30,900 nt of DNA, taken from IMG/VR virus record IMGVR_UViG_3300023171_000325, positions 1 through 30,900 of that record; one strand, written 5' to 3'. How positions within the stretch are numbered: position 1 is the first letter of the stretch; each line of letters starts with the position of its first letter. Both the position numbers and the translations under genes were made by a program. The notes beneath the pieces are model-generated. The model was not told where the DNA came from. It made no database searches and was given only the letters and a program-made list of their open reading frames with translations. Shown here piece by piece: positions 16,086 through 22,965 of this stretch. Source of the stretch: a virus.

Positions 16086-16106
16086 CCGGGGTGTCTGCAC
16101 CCGGGA
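16086..16106 (-). repeat. Bulged CCCGGG hairpin
   Basis: CCCGGGGTG (16086-16094) can pair with CACCCGGG (16099-16106) with one bulged G. It is the leftmost of three consecutive hairpins in the 368-base gap between the HNH gene and the ParA-like gene. No gene is convincing in this gap. The remaining sequence (15906-16085) is GC-rich without visible function; it may hold the late promoter. Confidence 0.4.
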
Positions 16107-16115
16107 AGCACGAAG

Positions 16116-16143
16116 GCCCGGTCTCCGTGTGGAGATCGGGCCT
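16116..16143 (-). terminator. Intrinsic terminator (second, minus strand)
   Basis: GGCCCGgTCTCC (16116-16127) pairs with GGAGAtCGGGCC (16132-16143) across a GTGT loop, with one G-T wobble. On the minus strand the stem is followed by TTCGTGCTTCCC, a typical actinobacterial terminator tail. It backs up the stronger terminator 75 bases upstream on the same strand. Confidence 0.7.
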
Positions 16144-16216
16144 CAGATCCAGAAGTTCTAACTGAAACATAGAGTACCCCTCAGACAGACCGGCGTCCAC
16201 CCTCAACCGAGAGAGA

Positions 16217-16257
16217 TGCCAGCAAGGCCCCTCTCCGAGTGAGGGGCCTCGCTGGCA
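16217..16257 (-). terminator. Strong terminator after the ParA-like gene
   Basis: TGCCAGC-a-AGGCCCCTC (16217-16233) pairs with GAGGGGCCT-c-GCTGGCA (16241-16257), 16 matched pairs with one mismatch and a seven-base loop. It starts 17 bases after the ParA-like stop. The minus strand continues TCTCTCTCGG. It should stop transcription from the early region into the late genes. Confidence 0.8.
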
Positions 16258-16273
16258 CCTGCTGGGTGCGCCT

Positions 16274-17284
16274 TCAGGATCGACGCAGAATCTCTTCCGC
16301 CAACGATCGGAACTGCTCTTCCGAGGCTTGAGCTCGTGTCACCTGGCCTCCGCGGATCACCGCGTCGGCTCGCAACTCGAAGATGGCCTTCCGCAAGGTC
16401 TGAGCGTGCGGCACCAGGCTGTGGTAGTTCTTCAGGTCCCCGAGCGATGCTCCAAGGTTACTGGCAGGCATGGCCAGTGTGCCTCCGCTCGGGTGAGCGT
16501 GTGCGTCCAACGGCTGAAGCAGACCAGTCGCCATTGCGGCAGGCATCTTCTCTATCCACTTCGAGAACGCCATGGTCGGGTCCCCGCGGTAGACGTTGAA
16601 CTGCTGGGAAACGTAACCCATGATCCGGGGGAAGCCCAGGGGAATCGGGAAGGCCAGGGGCGGAGCAACCGTCTGCGCTGTCTTCCACTGGCGCACCCAC
16701 CTGTCCACGCTCTGACCAACGCTGGGGAGTGCCCGCAACGAGAAGAGATCTGACGCCATCGGGAGGATGATGTAGTCGCTGCCGAGCAGGACCGCTCGGT
16801 TCAAAGCTCCGACGTTCGGGCCGAGGTCGACGAAGACGATATCAGCACTGATCTGGGCGGCTGCATCGGTGATCATCCGGTAGGGAGCGCTGGTGACGCG
16901 GAATCCCCGCTCATTGCCCGCCAGTGCTTCCGTCCAGGCGTTCGGGAGGATCGACTCGAAAACCGAGAGCTGGATATCACCAGGAATGATCCACACCTTG
17001 CCAGGTCGAATCTCGATCGGCTGCGGAGCGGAGACGTCACCAGACCCGCTCACCAGAGGGGCAAACGCCCCCGCCACCGTGTTCGCGTGAGGAAGCGACG
17101 TCGCAGAATACAGGTCGTCCAGGACTTCATCCTGCAGCGAGATCGCCGTCAAGTTCGCCTGTGCGTCGAGGTCGACGATCAGCACACGCTTCCCAAGACG
17201 GCCCAGCTCGATGGCAGTGTTGAAGAGGGTCGTCGTCTTTCCAACGCCGCCCTTGTGGTTGAAGAACGAGATGATGGGTGTCAT
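16274..17284 (-). CDS. ParA-like deviant Walker A ATPase (probable moron)
   Basis: The 336-residue protein begins MTPIISFFNHKGGVGKTT at ATG 17284. It has the deviant Walker A K11-GGVGK16-TT, the A' motif VLIVDLDAQANLT near 35, and the Walker B-like IVFVDLGPNVGALNRAVL near 150, followed by LGSDYIILPMASDLFSLRAL. The ATPase/AAA_31 fold covers most of the protein; the C-terminal third has no obvious DNA-binding domain and no ParB lies next to it. The GC content is visibly lower than in its neighbours (about 60% by eye). No Shine-Dalgarno lies at a normal distance (GAGGAG is 19 bases away), so the mRNA may be leaderless. Two terminators follow. Partition, competition or defence roles are all possible. 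An upstream TTG (17317) would add 11 residues but looks unlikely. Confidence 0.88.
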   Translation of the reverse strand: MTPIISFFNHKGGVGKTTTLFNTAIELGRLGKRVLIVDLDAQANLTAISLQDEVLDDLYSATSLPHANTVAGAFAPLVSGSGDVSAPQPIEIRPGKVWIIPGDIQLSVFESILPNAWTEALAGNERGFRVTSAPYRMITDAAAQISADIVFVDLGPNVGALNRAVLLGSDYIILPMASDLFSLRALPSVGQSVDRWVRQWKTAQTVAPPLAFPIPLGFPRIMGYVSQQFNVYRGDPTMAFSKWIEKMPAAMATGLLQPLDAHAHPSGGTLAMPASNLGASLGDLKNYHSLVPHAQTLRKAIFELRADAVIRGGQVTRAQASEEQFRSLAEEILRRS

Positions 17285-17317
17285 GGCGTAAGTAAAGCCT
17301 AGTCTCCTCGCCAACAA
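17285..17317 (-). promoter_or_regulatory. Candidate promoter for the ParA-like gene
   Basis: On the minus strand TTGTTG (17312-17317) lies 17 bases from TACTTA (17289-17294), four bases before the ATG at 17284. The hexamers are poor matches to the vegetative consensus, but the location would produce a leaderless transcript, in agreement with the lack of a Shine-Dalgarno. Confidence 0.22.
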
Positions 17318-17329
17318 CAGTGCCGCCTT

Positions 17330-18184
17330 TCACCTCCTACCCCCCATCGTCACCACGGCGCGACGCGACTGCTCAGACTTCACGATGTCCAGGACGTCGC
17401 CCACACGGTAGGTCGGTCGGTTGCGGCCGAGCACTCGGGTCATGCCGGCGGGCTTGAGGCGTCCTCGGGCGGCCCAGTTCTCGAGCTGCTTCGGGCTGAC
17501 GTCGACGCCGAGCCCGTCGACGGCCCGCTGCAGCGCGGCCGCGGGAAGCCTCACCTCTTCGGCCTCGCCGAGCAGCCAGGCCCGCCGGTCGTGAGCCTGG
17601 TGGACGTGGAGGCACGTGCGGCAGGTGACCTCAGAACGGTTCGCCGGGGCGTAGAGCGCGGCGCCGCAGTTGTCGCCCGGCACGCGTCCATCCACGCCCT
17701 CACCGATCGTGCCGTTGCAGTGCCCGAGCATCACGACGTCGGCCGGTCGATCGACCACGCGGCTCGCAGCGGTCAGCACGCTTGTGAGGTGTCGGACCAT
17801 GGCCGGGCCGTCGTGCTGGACGCGGATCCACGAGACCTGCGCGGCGAGGAACCGGGACAGCGCACGGAAGGTGTCGAGCGGTCGGAAGAGATCTGCGCGG
17901 AACGCGATCGCGTCGGCGGCCTGGGTTAAGGCGGCGAACAACTCGGCACGGGCGTCGGACGCACGGGGGCTGAACGGGACCGGCGACTCGTCAGGGTTGG
18001 GCAGCGCGATGCTCGAGGTGCCGAACCGTTGGCCCTTGATGTGGGCGTCCTCGAGGGCGCCTGCGATGAGCGGGATGTAGAGCAGCGAGAGGCCGAGCTC
18101 GTTCGCGCAGTCGGAGCAGACGGCGGTCCCTGGTGGGCAGGTGTTCTTGCAGCGGCTGGTGACCGCGCAGGTTGGCAGGTTCAT
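17330..18184 (-). CDS. Zinc-finger / winged-helix phage protein, function unknown
   Basis: The 284-residue protein has an AAGGAG seven bases before its ATG and overlaps the HNH gene's stop by one base. The N-terminus contains several cysteines (TCAVTSRCKNTCPPGTAVCS, DCANELG). Residues 150-195 hold a second cysteine array (GHCNG, NCGAALY, VTCRTC, HVHQAHDR), like a zinc ribbon. Residues 215-280 look like a MerR/excisionase winged helix (DVSPKQLENWAARGRLKPAG, RPTYRVGDVLDIV). A DNA-binding regulator is likely. It is the last gene of the early operon before the ParA-like gene and could be the late activator (inference). Confidence 0.78.
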   Translation of the reverse strand: MNLPTCAVTSRCKNTCPPGTAVCSDCANELGLSLLYIPLIAGALEDAHIKGQRFGTSSIALPNPDESPVPFSPRASDARAELFAALTQAADAIAFRADLFRPLDTFRALSRFLAAQVSWIRVQHDGPAMVRHLTSVLTAASRVVDRPADVVMLGHCNGTIGEGVDGRVPGDNCGAALYAPANRSEVTCRTCLHVHQAHDRRAWLLGEAEEVRLPAAALQRAVDGLGVDVSPKQLENWAARGRLKPAGMTRVLGRNRPTYRVGDVLDIVKSEQSRRAVVTMGGRR

Positions 18185-19311
18185 CAGGACTCTCCTTGAG
18201 GTTTACGGGAGCGACCTCCACGAGACCCACGGCGGGAGCGACGGCGGGGGTTGGCCTGTGAGGCCTCGGGTGGTCGTGGGGCTGGGTGAGGAAGAGGTGG
18301 AACGTCTTGCGAGGCGGTACCTGCCACTACCAACCCGACCCGACCCGTCCCGTCCCGACCCGGCACCCCTTGATCGTCCACACTGGCGATCTGCTCGGAT
18401 CTGCCGGGATCTGCCGGAACGTCGGCGGGTGAGGTCGGCCAGGCGATCGTGGGCGCTGCTGGTCGCTCCGTCTGGGGTGCGGTGCCTGCTGCTGCCGTGG
18501 CGCGCGCCGGCGTGGGCGCTGCTGCCGTGCTCGCGCCCGTCGCGCGGCGCACACCAGAGGTGGGTGCTGCCTGCGCGCCGGGGGCGATGCGGCCTGGTGC
18601 GAGGTCCTCCTGGGAGGGCCTCTCGGGTGGTGGGGTCATGCCGTACCGGGCGAGGACGACCGCGTGCGCTTGGAGCAGCTCGCGTGTCTTCGTCGAGTAG
18701 TACGGCTTGGGTGGTGGTGGCAGGAGTGGGACCTCCTCGTCGGCGATCGCCAGAGGGCGACGACCGCGACGGGCGTTGCACTCACCGCACGCGATGACCG
18801 ACGTCTCGACCGAGCCTGGCTGGCCCGGTGGTCGGTGGTCGTAGGTGCCGGCGAGCTTGCCCTTGCGCGCTGCGAAGTTGACGATCTTGCCGCAGTAGCG
18901 GCAGGCGTCTCCGTCGCGGCAGCGAACGGGCATCGTGATCTCGGGGTTGCGGTTGTCGGCCTGGCGCTGACGCTCCCAGGCGACCTCGTCCGCGAGCTTG
19001 ATGTGCCAGAACTCAGGGTCGTCCAGGAGCTTGAAGGCCCGGCGCCCCGTCTCGTTCTCAACCTCGGTGGCGAGGCCGGTCCAAGCCGCGAGCGCCAGGA
19101 GGCGGGTCGCGTTGTCCTTGGTGCCGGCGACGAGCATGACGGTGCCGTAGGAGACGACGTAGTCCGTGAGGTGCTGTCCGGACATGCCGACGAGGCGGCC
19201 GTAGAAGCCGTAGAGCTCGTTGACGGTGCGGTCGTCGGCGAGGTCATGCTCGATCACGGAGATCAGGCGGGGGTCCATCGGAGCGGTGTCGCTCACTTTT
19301 GCCCATGGCAC
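18184..19311 (-). CDS. HNH-nuclease protein with replisome-organiser-like N-terminus and disordered tail
   Basis: The GTG at 19311 has AGGAG seven bases upstream. Residues 1-120 (MPWAKVSDTAPMDPRLISVI, YGFYGRLVGMSGQHLTDYVV) resemble the N-terminal winged-helix of phage replication initiators. Residues 137-182 form an HNH finger: C137-x2-C140, D158-H159, C175-x2-C178 and N179. Residues 205-375 are Pro/Ala/Gly/Arg-rich and must be disordered, containing GGGACGGGACGGG-type DNA micro-repeats near 18330-18360. HNH proteins of this mosaic design are known in actinophages (recall, not checked). It could act in replication or as a homing-type endonuclease. Confidence 0.8.
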   Translation of the reverse strand: MPWAKVSDTAPMDPRLISVIEHDLADDRTVNELYGFYGRLVGMSGQHLTDYVVSYGTVMLVAGTKDNATRLLALAAWTGLATEVENETGRRAFKLLDDPEFWHIKLADEVAWERQRQADNRNPEITMPVRCRDGDACRYCGKIVNFAARKGKLAGTYDHRPPGQPGSVETSVIACGECNARRGRRPLAIADEEVPLLPPPPKPYYSTKTRELLQAHAVVLARYGMTPPPERPSQEDLAPGRIAPGAQAAPTSGVRRATGASTAAAPTPARATAAAGTAPQTERPAAPTIAWPTSPADVPADPGRSEQIASVDDQGVPGRDGTGRVGLVVAGTASQDVPPLPHPAPRPPEASQANPRRRSRRGSRGGRSRKPQGES

Positions 19312-19324
19312 GTGGGCTCTCCTG

Positions 19325-19429
19325 TCAGTCGTCTTCTGGTCGTGGTGCGGGGCGCTGCAGGCGCCGGTTGCGGTTCGCCGTGCGCTTCTTGGTGCGGCGG
19401 CGGTCGCGGGAGTGTGATCGGGCGGCCAT
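19325..19429 (-). CDS. 34-aa very basic microprotein
   Basis: ATG 19429 has a near-perfect AGGAGG seven bases upstream (AGGAGGTGAACCACATG). The product MAARSHSRDRRRTKKRTANR has 15 Arg/Lys in 34 residues and ends with acidic PEDD. It lies 13 bases before the HNH gene and is likely co-translated. It may bind nucleic acid. Strong initiation signal, compact fit and codon usage make it likely real despite the length. Confidence 0.7.
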   Translation of the reverse strand: MAARSHSRDRRRTKKRTANRNRRLQRPAPRPEDD

Positions 19430-19472
19430 GTGGTTCACCTCCTCTCTGGTGTGGTCGGGGTGGGTGCCGGGG

Positions 19473-19553
19473 TCAGTCGGAGCAGCCGGCGCACTCGCCG
19501 GTCATGGGGTTGATGGGCTTGTCGCACGCGGTGCAGAGCTGGTCTTCGGGCAT
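19473..19553 (-). CDS. 26-aa zinc-ribbon microprotein
   Basis: ATG 19553 has GGAGGAGGTGAACCACC before it, the same leader as the 34-aa gene. The product includes CTACDKPINPMTGECAGCSD, that is CxxC...CxxC, a complete minimal zinc knuckle. It overlaps the C-terminal codons of the 217-aa gene by 52 bases in another frame. It matches the C-terminal end of the 70-aa protein at 20861-21073 (CTSCGGPIDPHSGECRCSA). That similarity is the best evidence that both are real and related. Confidence 0.75.
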   Translation of the reverse strand: MPEDQLCTACDKPINPMTGECAGCSD

Positions 19554-20155
19554 GGTGGTTCACCTCCTCCGGGGCATGTGGGGTGGGCGGTCATCCACGG
19601 GAGCGTCAGTGCGAGGTACCCGTCTCGGGGATCTCCGCAGGAGACGCAGCGTGGTGCTTCCCGGCGGCGCCGTGCGGCTGCCTGCCGGGACTCCGGGCAC
19701 GAGGTGATGTGCTGCCGGAAGAGTGGGACGCCCTCGGGGGGCGTGTCGGTGCCGGTCACGACGACGGCGTAGGTCTGTGCGTCCTCGGCGGTGAGGTAGA
19801 CGGTGCCGTTCGGGTGGGACCAGGGGTCGAGGAGGATCGGGGTGCCGCGGCGGCTCTTGACGGGCACGACGGCCCAGCCGCAGTCGTTGCACGGCTTGGC
19901 GCCTGGTCGGCCGCGGGTGCCGCCCTCGAGGATCTCGAGGGCCATGGTCCAGGTCTCGTCCGATGGTCGGGTCTTGAGGCCGAGGTCCTTGCGGACCCGC
20001 TCGCGACGCTCGTGGTCGGCGAGGGTGCCGAACGCGACGGGCATCGTGAGCTCGTAGGGCTGGAAGCCGAACTCCGCGGCTCGCAGGGCCAGGGCCTCGG
20101 CCTTCTTCCTGCGGTTCTGCTGAGCGTGGGAGGTCTGGGCGTAGTCGGTCGGCAT
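19502..20155 (-). CDS. Conserved-looking phage protein with paired CxxC motifs, unknown
   Basis: ATG 20155 with GGAGG nine bases upstream is preferred over GTG 20161. The 217-residue product starts with a helical RRKKAEALALRAAEFGFQPY, then a segment VRKDLGLKTRPSDETWTMAL. Residues about 90-150 contain CNDCGWAVVPVKSRRGTPIL, LLDPWSHPNGTVYLTAEDAQ and VPLFRQHITSCPESRQ; the next part has APRCVSCGDPRDGYL. CxxC pairs and the H...C spacing suggest two structural zincs. Similar small zinc proteins are common in early regions of actinophages. I do not assign function. The last 17 residues overlap the microprotein gene. Confidence 0.68.
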   Translation of the reverse strand: MPTDYAQTSHAQQNRRKKAEALALRAAEFGFQPYELTMPVAFGTLADHERRERVRKDLGLKTRPSDETWTMALEILEGGTRGRPGAKPCNDCGWAVVPVKSRRGTPILLDPWSHPNGTVYLTAEDAQTYAVVVTGTDTPPEGVPLFRQHITSCPESRQAAARRRREAPRCVSCGDPRDGYLALTLPWMTAHPTCPGGGEPPCPKTSSAPRATSPSTP

Positions 20156-20157
20156 CG

Positions 20158-20823
20158 TCACAGGCCTCCGAGGTCGAGGGCGTCTTGGGCGAGGCGCGCG
20201 GCGGCGATGTGGGCGTAGACGGGGTCGAGCTCGACGCCGATCGCGCGGCGGCCGAGCTCCTTCGCGGCGACGAGCGTCGAGCCGGTTCCAGCGAACGGGT
20301 CGCAGATGACGCCCGCGGGGGCCTTCTCGATGAGCATCCGCATGAGCGCGACGGGCTTAGGGGTCGGGTGGCCTGCCTTCGTGGCCGCGTTCGACGCGAG
20401 AGGCACCTGTAGGACGGCGGTGGAGCGGTGTCCGGCCCATCCCGAGCCGGACACGTAGATGAGCTCGTAGGACGGGCGCCACGGGAACCGGGTGTCCCCC
20501 ATGCCGACGCCGGCGCCCTTGTCCCAGATGAGCGGGACCTCACGGTGCGGCACGGCCGCGTCGAGGCGGCGCGGTGAGGCGAACATCGCGTAGGGACGGT
20601 CGAGCTCCGATCCGCGAGCGCCGGCGGACAGGAACATCTCGAGCGCGGCGTCGCGCACCTCGAGGGTCTTGTCCCACTCGTGCGTGGCGGTGGTCGTGGT
20701 GAGGTTGCCACCGACGCCGTAGGGCGGGTCGGTGATCAGCACGTCGGCCGAGGCCCACGCGGGGATGGCGAGGCAGTCACCCTGGTAGAGGGTGACCAGC
20801 TCGTCCTGGTACACGATCGTCAT
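20158..20823 (-). CDS. Beta-class DNA (N4-cytosine/N6-adenine) methyltransferase, orphan
   Basis: The 221-residue protein starts MTIVYQDELVTLYQGDCLAI at ATG 20823; a longer open frame adds only low-complexity sequence. It has catalytic DPPY (32-35), HPTPKP (152-157) and the AdoMet-binding DPFAGTGS (175-182), then GVELD (196-200). Motif IV before motif I is the beta order, as in M.RsrI or CcrM. The target-recognition stretch between them is short. There is no restriction gene nearby, so it probably protects phage DNA from host restriction or modulates expression. Confidence 0.92.
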   Translation of the reverse strand: MTIVYQDELVTLYQGDCLAIPAWASADVLITDPPYGVGGNLTTTTATHEWDKTLEVRDAALEMFLSAGARGSELDRPYAMFASPRRLDAAVPHREVPLIWDKGAGVGMGDTRFPWRPSYELIYVSGSGWAGHRSTAVLQVPLASNAATKAGHPTPKPVALMRMLIEKAPAGVICDPFAGTGSTLVAAKELGRRAIGVELDPVYAHIAAARLAQDALDLGGL

Positions 20824-20860
20824 CTGGTTCCGTTCTGTTGGTGTGGTCGTGCTGGGCTGG

Positions 20861-21073
20861 TCATGCGGAGCAGCGGCACTCGCCGCTGTGGGGGTCGATC
20901 GGCCCGCCGCAGGACGTGCAGCGGGCCGCAGGGTGGCTCTCCGTCGGTGCGAGGGACCGAGGCTGGTCACCGATCGCTTTCCGGTGGGCGGCGATCGCCT
21001 CGGGGAGCTCGTAGTACGCCCCGCGGGACACGAGGCACTCGCGCTTCGCGTGCAGCGGGTACTTCACCGTCAT
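20861..21073 (-). CDS. 70-aa zinc-ribbon protein
   Basis: Starts at ATG 21073 overlapping the preceding stop as ATGA. Residues 1-42 (MTVKYPLHAKRECLVSRGAY, ELPEAIAAHRKAIGD) look helical and basic. Residues 52-70 are CTSCGGPIDPHSGECRCSA, which parallels the 26-aa microprotein. The last CRC pattern is shorter than the CAGC of the paralogue. A role in protein-nucleic acid or protein-protein contact is likely, but undefined. The gap of 37 bases to the methyltransferase has no other gene. Confidence 0.7.
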   Translation of the reverse strand: MTVKYPLHAKRECLVSRGAYYELPEAIAAHRKAIGDQPRSLAPTESHPAARCTSCGGPIDPHSGECRCSA

Positions 21074-21675
21074 GCCAGCGGAACGGGCGCGGGCCCTTGA
21101 GCGACGTCGTCGAGGGCGTCGAGAGCGTCGACGATGCGCGCGGCCGCGATGTAAGCCTGCGGGTTGTGGCCCGGGAGGTACTTGACGACCTCCCTGATAC
21201 GGGTGAGGTCGTCGCCTGGTCGGCGTCCACCATCCGCGCCGTCGCGCAGGCCGACGATGGCCCCGACGATCGCGCCGTCGAGGACGATGCGCCAGAGGCG
21301 CTCCGCTGGCTCGAGCGTCCAGCCGGCCCGCTCAGCCAGGAGGACGTAGTACGGGTTGAGTGCCTGCGGGTTGCCGGCGGCCTGCGCCTGGTCGAGGACC
21401 TTCTGCAAGGCCCCGGTGACGCCCTCGGCGGGCCACGTCGACGGGTACTGGGAGGACATGGGCTCTCCGCTGAGCAGCTCAGTGCGGATGAGCATGTACC
21501 GGTCCGAGATCCACTCGTGGCCGGCGAGCGTCACCGGGAAGTAGTCGGTGCTCTCGACCTCGGCCTCGCTCTCGGGTGCCTCGTCGTCGAAGTCAGTAAG
21601 CGGGGCGTAGGGCGCCAGAGCGCCCCATGGAATGCGGTGCTCAGCGGCGAAGACGTCCGGCTCGGCGGCGCTCAT
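21070..21675 (-). CDS. Acidic early protein of unknown function, 201 aa
   Basis: The start ATG at 21675 overlaps the lipoprotein stop (ATGA). The product is acidic at the N-terminus (TDFDDEAPESEAEVESTDYF), then shows WISDRYMLIRTELL, a helical region ALQKVLDQAQAAGNPQALNP, a hydrophobic helix (WRIVLDGAIVGAIVGLRDGA) and ends VDALDALDDVAQ. There are no cysteines of a metal site. The pattern of position between lipoprotein and the zinc-ribbon gene suggests a member of a conserved early cluster. No function is assigned. Confidence 0.65.
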   Translation of the reverse strand: MSAAEPDVFAAEHRIPWGALAPYAPLTDFDDEAPESEAEVESTDYFPVTLAGHEWISDRYMLIRTELLSGEPMSSQYPSTWPAEGVTGALQKVLDQAQAAGNPQALNPYYVLLAERAGWTLEPAERLWRIVLDGAIVGAIVGLRDGADGGRRPGDDLTRIREVVKYLPGHNPQAYIAAARIVDALDALDDVAQGPAPVPLA

Positions 21676-22058
21676 GAGCGGCTCGTCTCGAGGTCGAAGT
21701 TCGGGAGGATGTTCTCAGGCTTGAGAACGATGGTCGTGTGGTACTCGCTGACGTCGATGCCCTCCAGCTGAGTCGAGACCCAGGTGACGTTGTCGGACAG
21801 GCCGACGTAGTGCTTGCGGTAGTCGTCCTCGCCGTGCTTGCACGTGATGACGAGATCCCCGTCGCGCTCGAGCGAGCACCGTCCCTCGACCTCGAAGAGC
21901 ACCTCGTCGGTGATCCCGTTGATGCCGACGATCCGGCGCTGGACCTCGAAGCGGTCGGCCTCGGTGGACAGGTTCTCGCTGACCTTGTCGGCGTCGGTGC
22001 CGCACCCGGTGAGCAGCGCCGTGGCTGCCAGAGTGAGAGCGATGGCGGTCTTCTTCAT
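21672..22058 (-). CDS. Phage-encoded lipoprotein
   Basis: ATG 22058 (MKKTAIALTLAATALLTGC) has a perfect signal peptide: two lysines, a hydrophobic core and lipobox LTGC with C19 as the lipidated residue. The mature part (TDADKVSENLSTEADRFEVQ onward) alternates short strands, with EVEGRCSLERDGDLVITCKH and HYVGLSDNVTWVSTQLEG, resembling the beta-sandwich lipoproteins often seen in actinophages. Its role could be superinfection exclusion at the membrane, since lipoproteins of temperate phages such as TP-J34 Ltp do this. It is in the early operon. Expression in the lysogen is uncertain. Confidence 0.85.
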   Translation of the reverse strand: MKKTAIALTLAATALLTGCGTDADKVSENLSTEADRFEVQRRIVGINGITDEVLFEVEGRCSLERDGDLVITCKHGEDDYRKHYVGLSDNVTWVSTQLEGIDVSEYHTTIVLKPENILPNFDLETSRS

Positions 22059-22288
22059 GGTCGGTGACCCTTCTTCTGAGAGATCCGGCTCGCGACCGCG
22101 AGCGCGGTGAGGTTGGTCCACTGGGTGGTGGGGGTGTCGCCGTACACGGTGTGGCGAGGGTGGTAGGCGCGGGTGATGGCTCGTTCCTCGCGCGGGGTGA
22201 GCGTCGGGACGGCGTCGACGGCGCGGCGAATGCGGGCCGCACGGATCTCGGCGGCGCGCTGGGCCCGGGCGGTCTGGGTGATCAGCAC
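22055..22288 (-). CDS. Basic 77-aa early protein, unknown
   Basis: GTG 22288 overlaps the ParB-like stop by seven bases and has GGAGG with a seven-base spacer. The product (VLITQTARAQRAAEIRAARI, then LTPREERAITRAYHPRHTVY, ending ASRISQKKGHRP) is helical, with basic ends. The overlap implies co-translation with the ParB-like protein. No family recognised. An HTH-like packing is possible for residues 10-45. Confidence 0.6.
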   Translation of the reverse strand: MLITQTARAQRAAEIRAARIRRAVDAVPTLTPREERAITRAYHPRHTVYGDTPTTQWTNLTALAVASRISQKKGHRP

Positions 22289-22965
22289 GCGTGGGCCTCC
22301 TCGTCGTCGCGGATGACGCGCTCCCAGCACTGCCCGCACGCCGGCCCGACAGCACGGCGGTCGGCCAGGTGCGTGCACAGGGCGCGCGCAGCGCCGGCGA
22401 GCGGGTGAGAGGTCGTGAAGTGCGCCGGTCGGGCTGCAGAGGCCGTGCGGGCCTCGCCGCGGCCGTCAGCGGCGACCTGGCGTGCGAGGTCGACGGCCGC
22501 GGTGACGGTGAGCTCGCCGTCGGCGACCATGTCCTGCGCCTCCTCGGGGAGCGCCAGGAGCGAGAGGCGGGCGGCGACGGTGCGGGCCGAGTACCCGGTG
22601 CGCTTCGAGATCTCCGGGACGGTCATCCCGCCGTCGCGGAGCCGGCGGAACGCGTTCGCCTGCTCGAGCGTCGAGAGGTCCTTGTGCATGGCCGCAGCGA
22701 GCATCACGGTGTCGCGATGCTCGGCGTCGCCCGGACGCACACCGATGCACGGCAGCGCCTGGGCGCCGGCGTCGAGGGCAGCCTGGTAGCGGCGGTGCCC
22801 GTCGAGAATCAGCCACCCGCGCTGGGTCTGCTCGACGACGAGGGGCTGCAGCAGACCGCGAGCGCGGATCGACGCTGAGAGCTCGGTGAGGTCCCCGAGG
22901 TCGCGCCGGATGTTGTCGGGGTTGGGGAAGATCCGCTCGACGGGGATCTGCGGCAGCCCGGTCAT
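22282..22965 (-). CDS. ParB-like protein 1 with a C-terminal cysteine cluster
   Basis: The 227-residue protein has the ParB/Srx N-terminal domain (IPVERIFPNPDNIRRDLGDL, then LLQPLVVEQ and LDGHRRYQAA with G56-H57-R58-R59) and the HTH segment (MTVPEISKRTGYSARTVAAR, near 112-131). The C-terminus has CTHLADRRAVGPACGQCWER, a zinc-ribbon-like cluster. It lacks a long dimerisation domain. Such lone phage ParB-like proteins are often regulators rather than partition proteins. Its start overlaps the ParB-like 2 stop as ATGA. Confidence 0.9.
   Translation of the reverse strand: MTGLPQIPVERIFPNPDNIRRDLGDLTELSASIRARGLLQPLVVEQTQRGWLILDGHRRYQAALDAGAQALPCIGVRPGDAEHRDTVMLAAAMHKDLSTLEQANAFRRLRDGGMTVPEISKRTGYSARTVAARLSLLALPEEAQDMVADGELTVTAAVDLARQVAADGRGEARTASAARPAHFTTSHPLAGAARALCTHLADRRAVGPACGQCWERVIRDDEEAHAC

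Noticed and set aside
15955-16206. 83-aa minus-strand frame in the gap before HNH
   Set aside because: Runs through a terminator hairpin and has low-complexity Pro/Gly sequence without ribosome site.
18330-18420. CCCGACCCG-type micro-repeats as a CRISPR or origin iterons
   Set aside because: Repeats are short, irregular and within the coding tail of the HNH protein.
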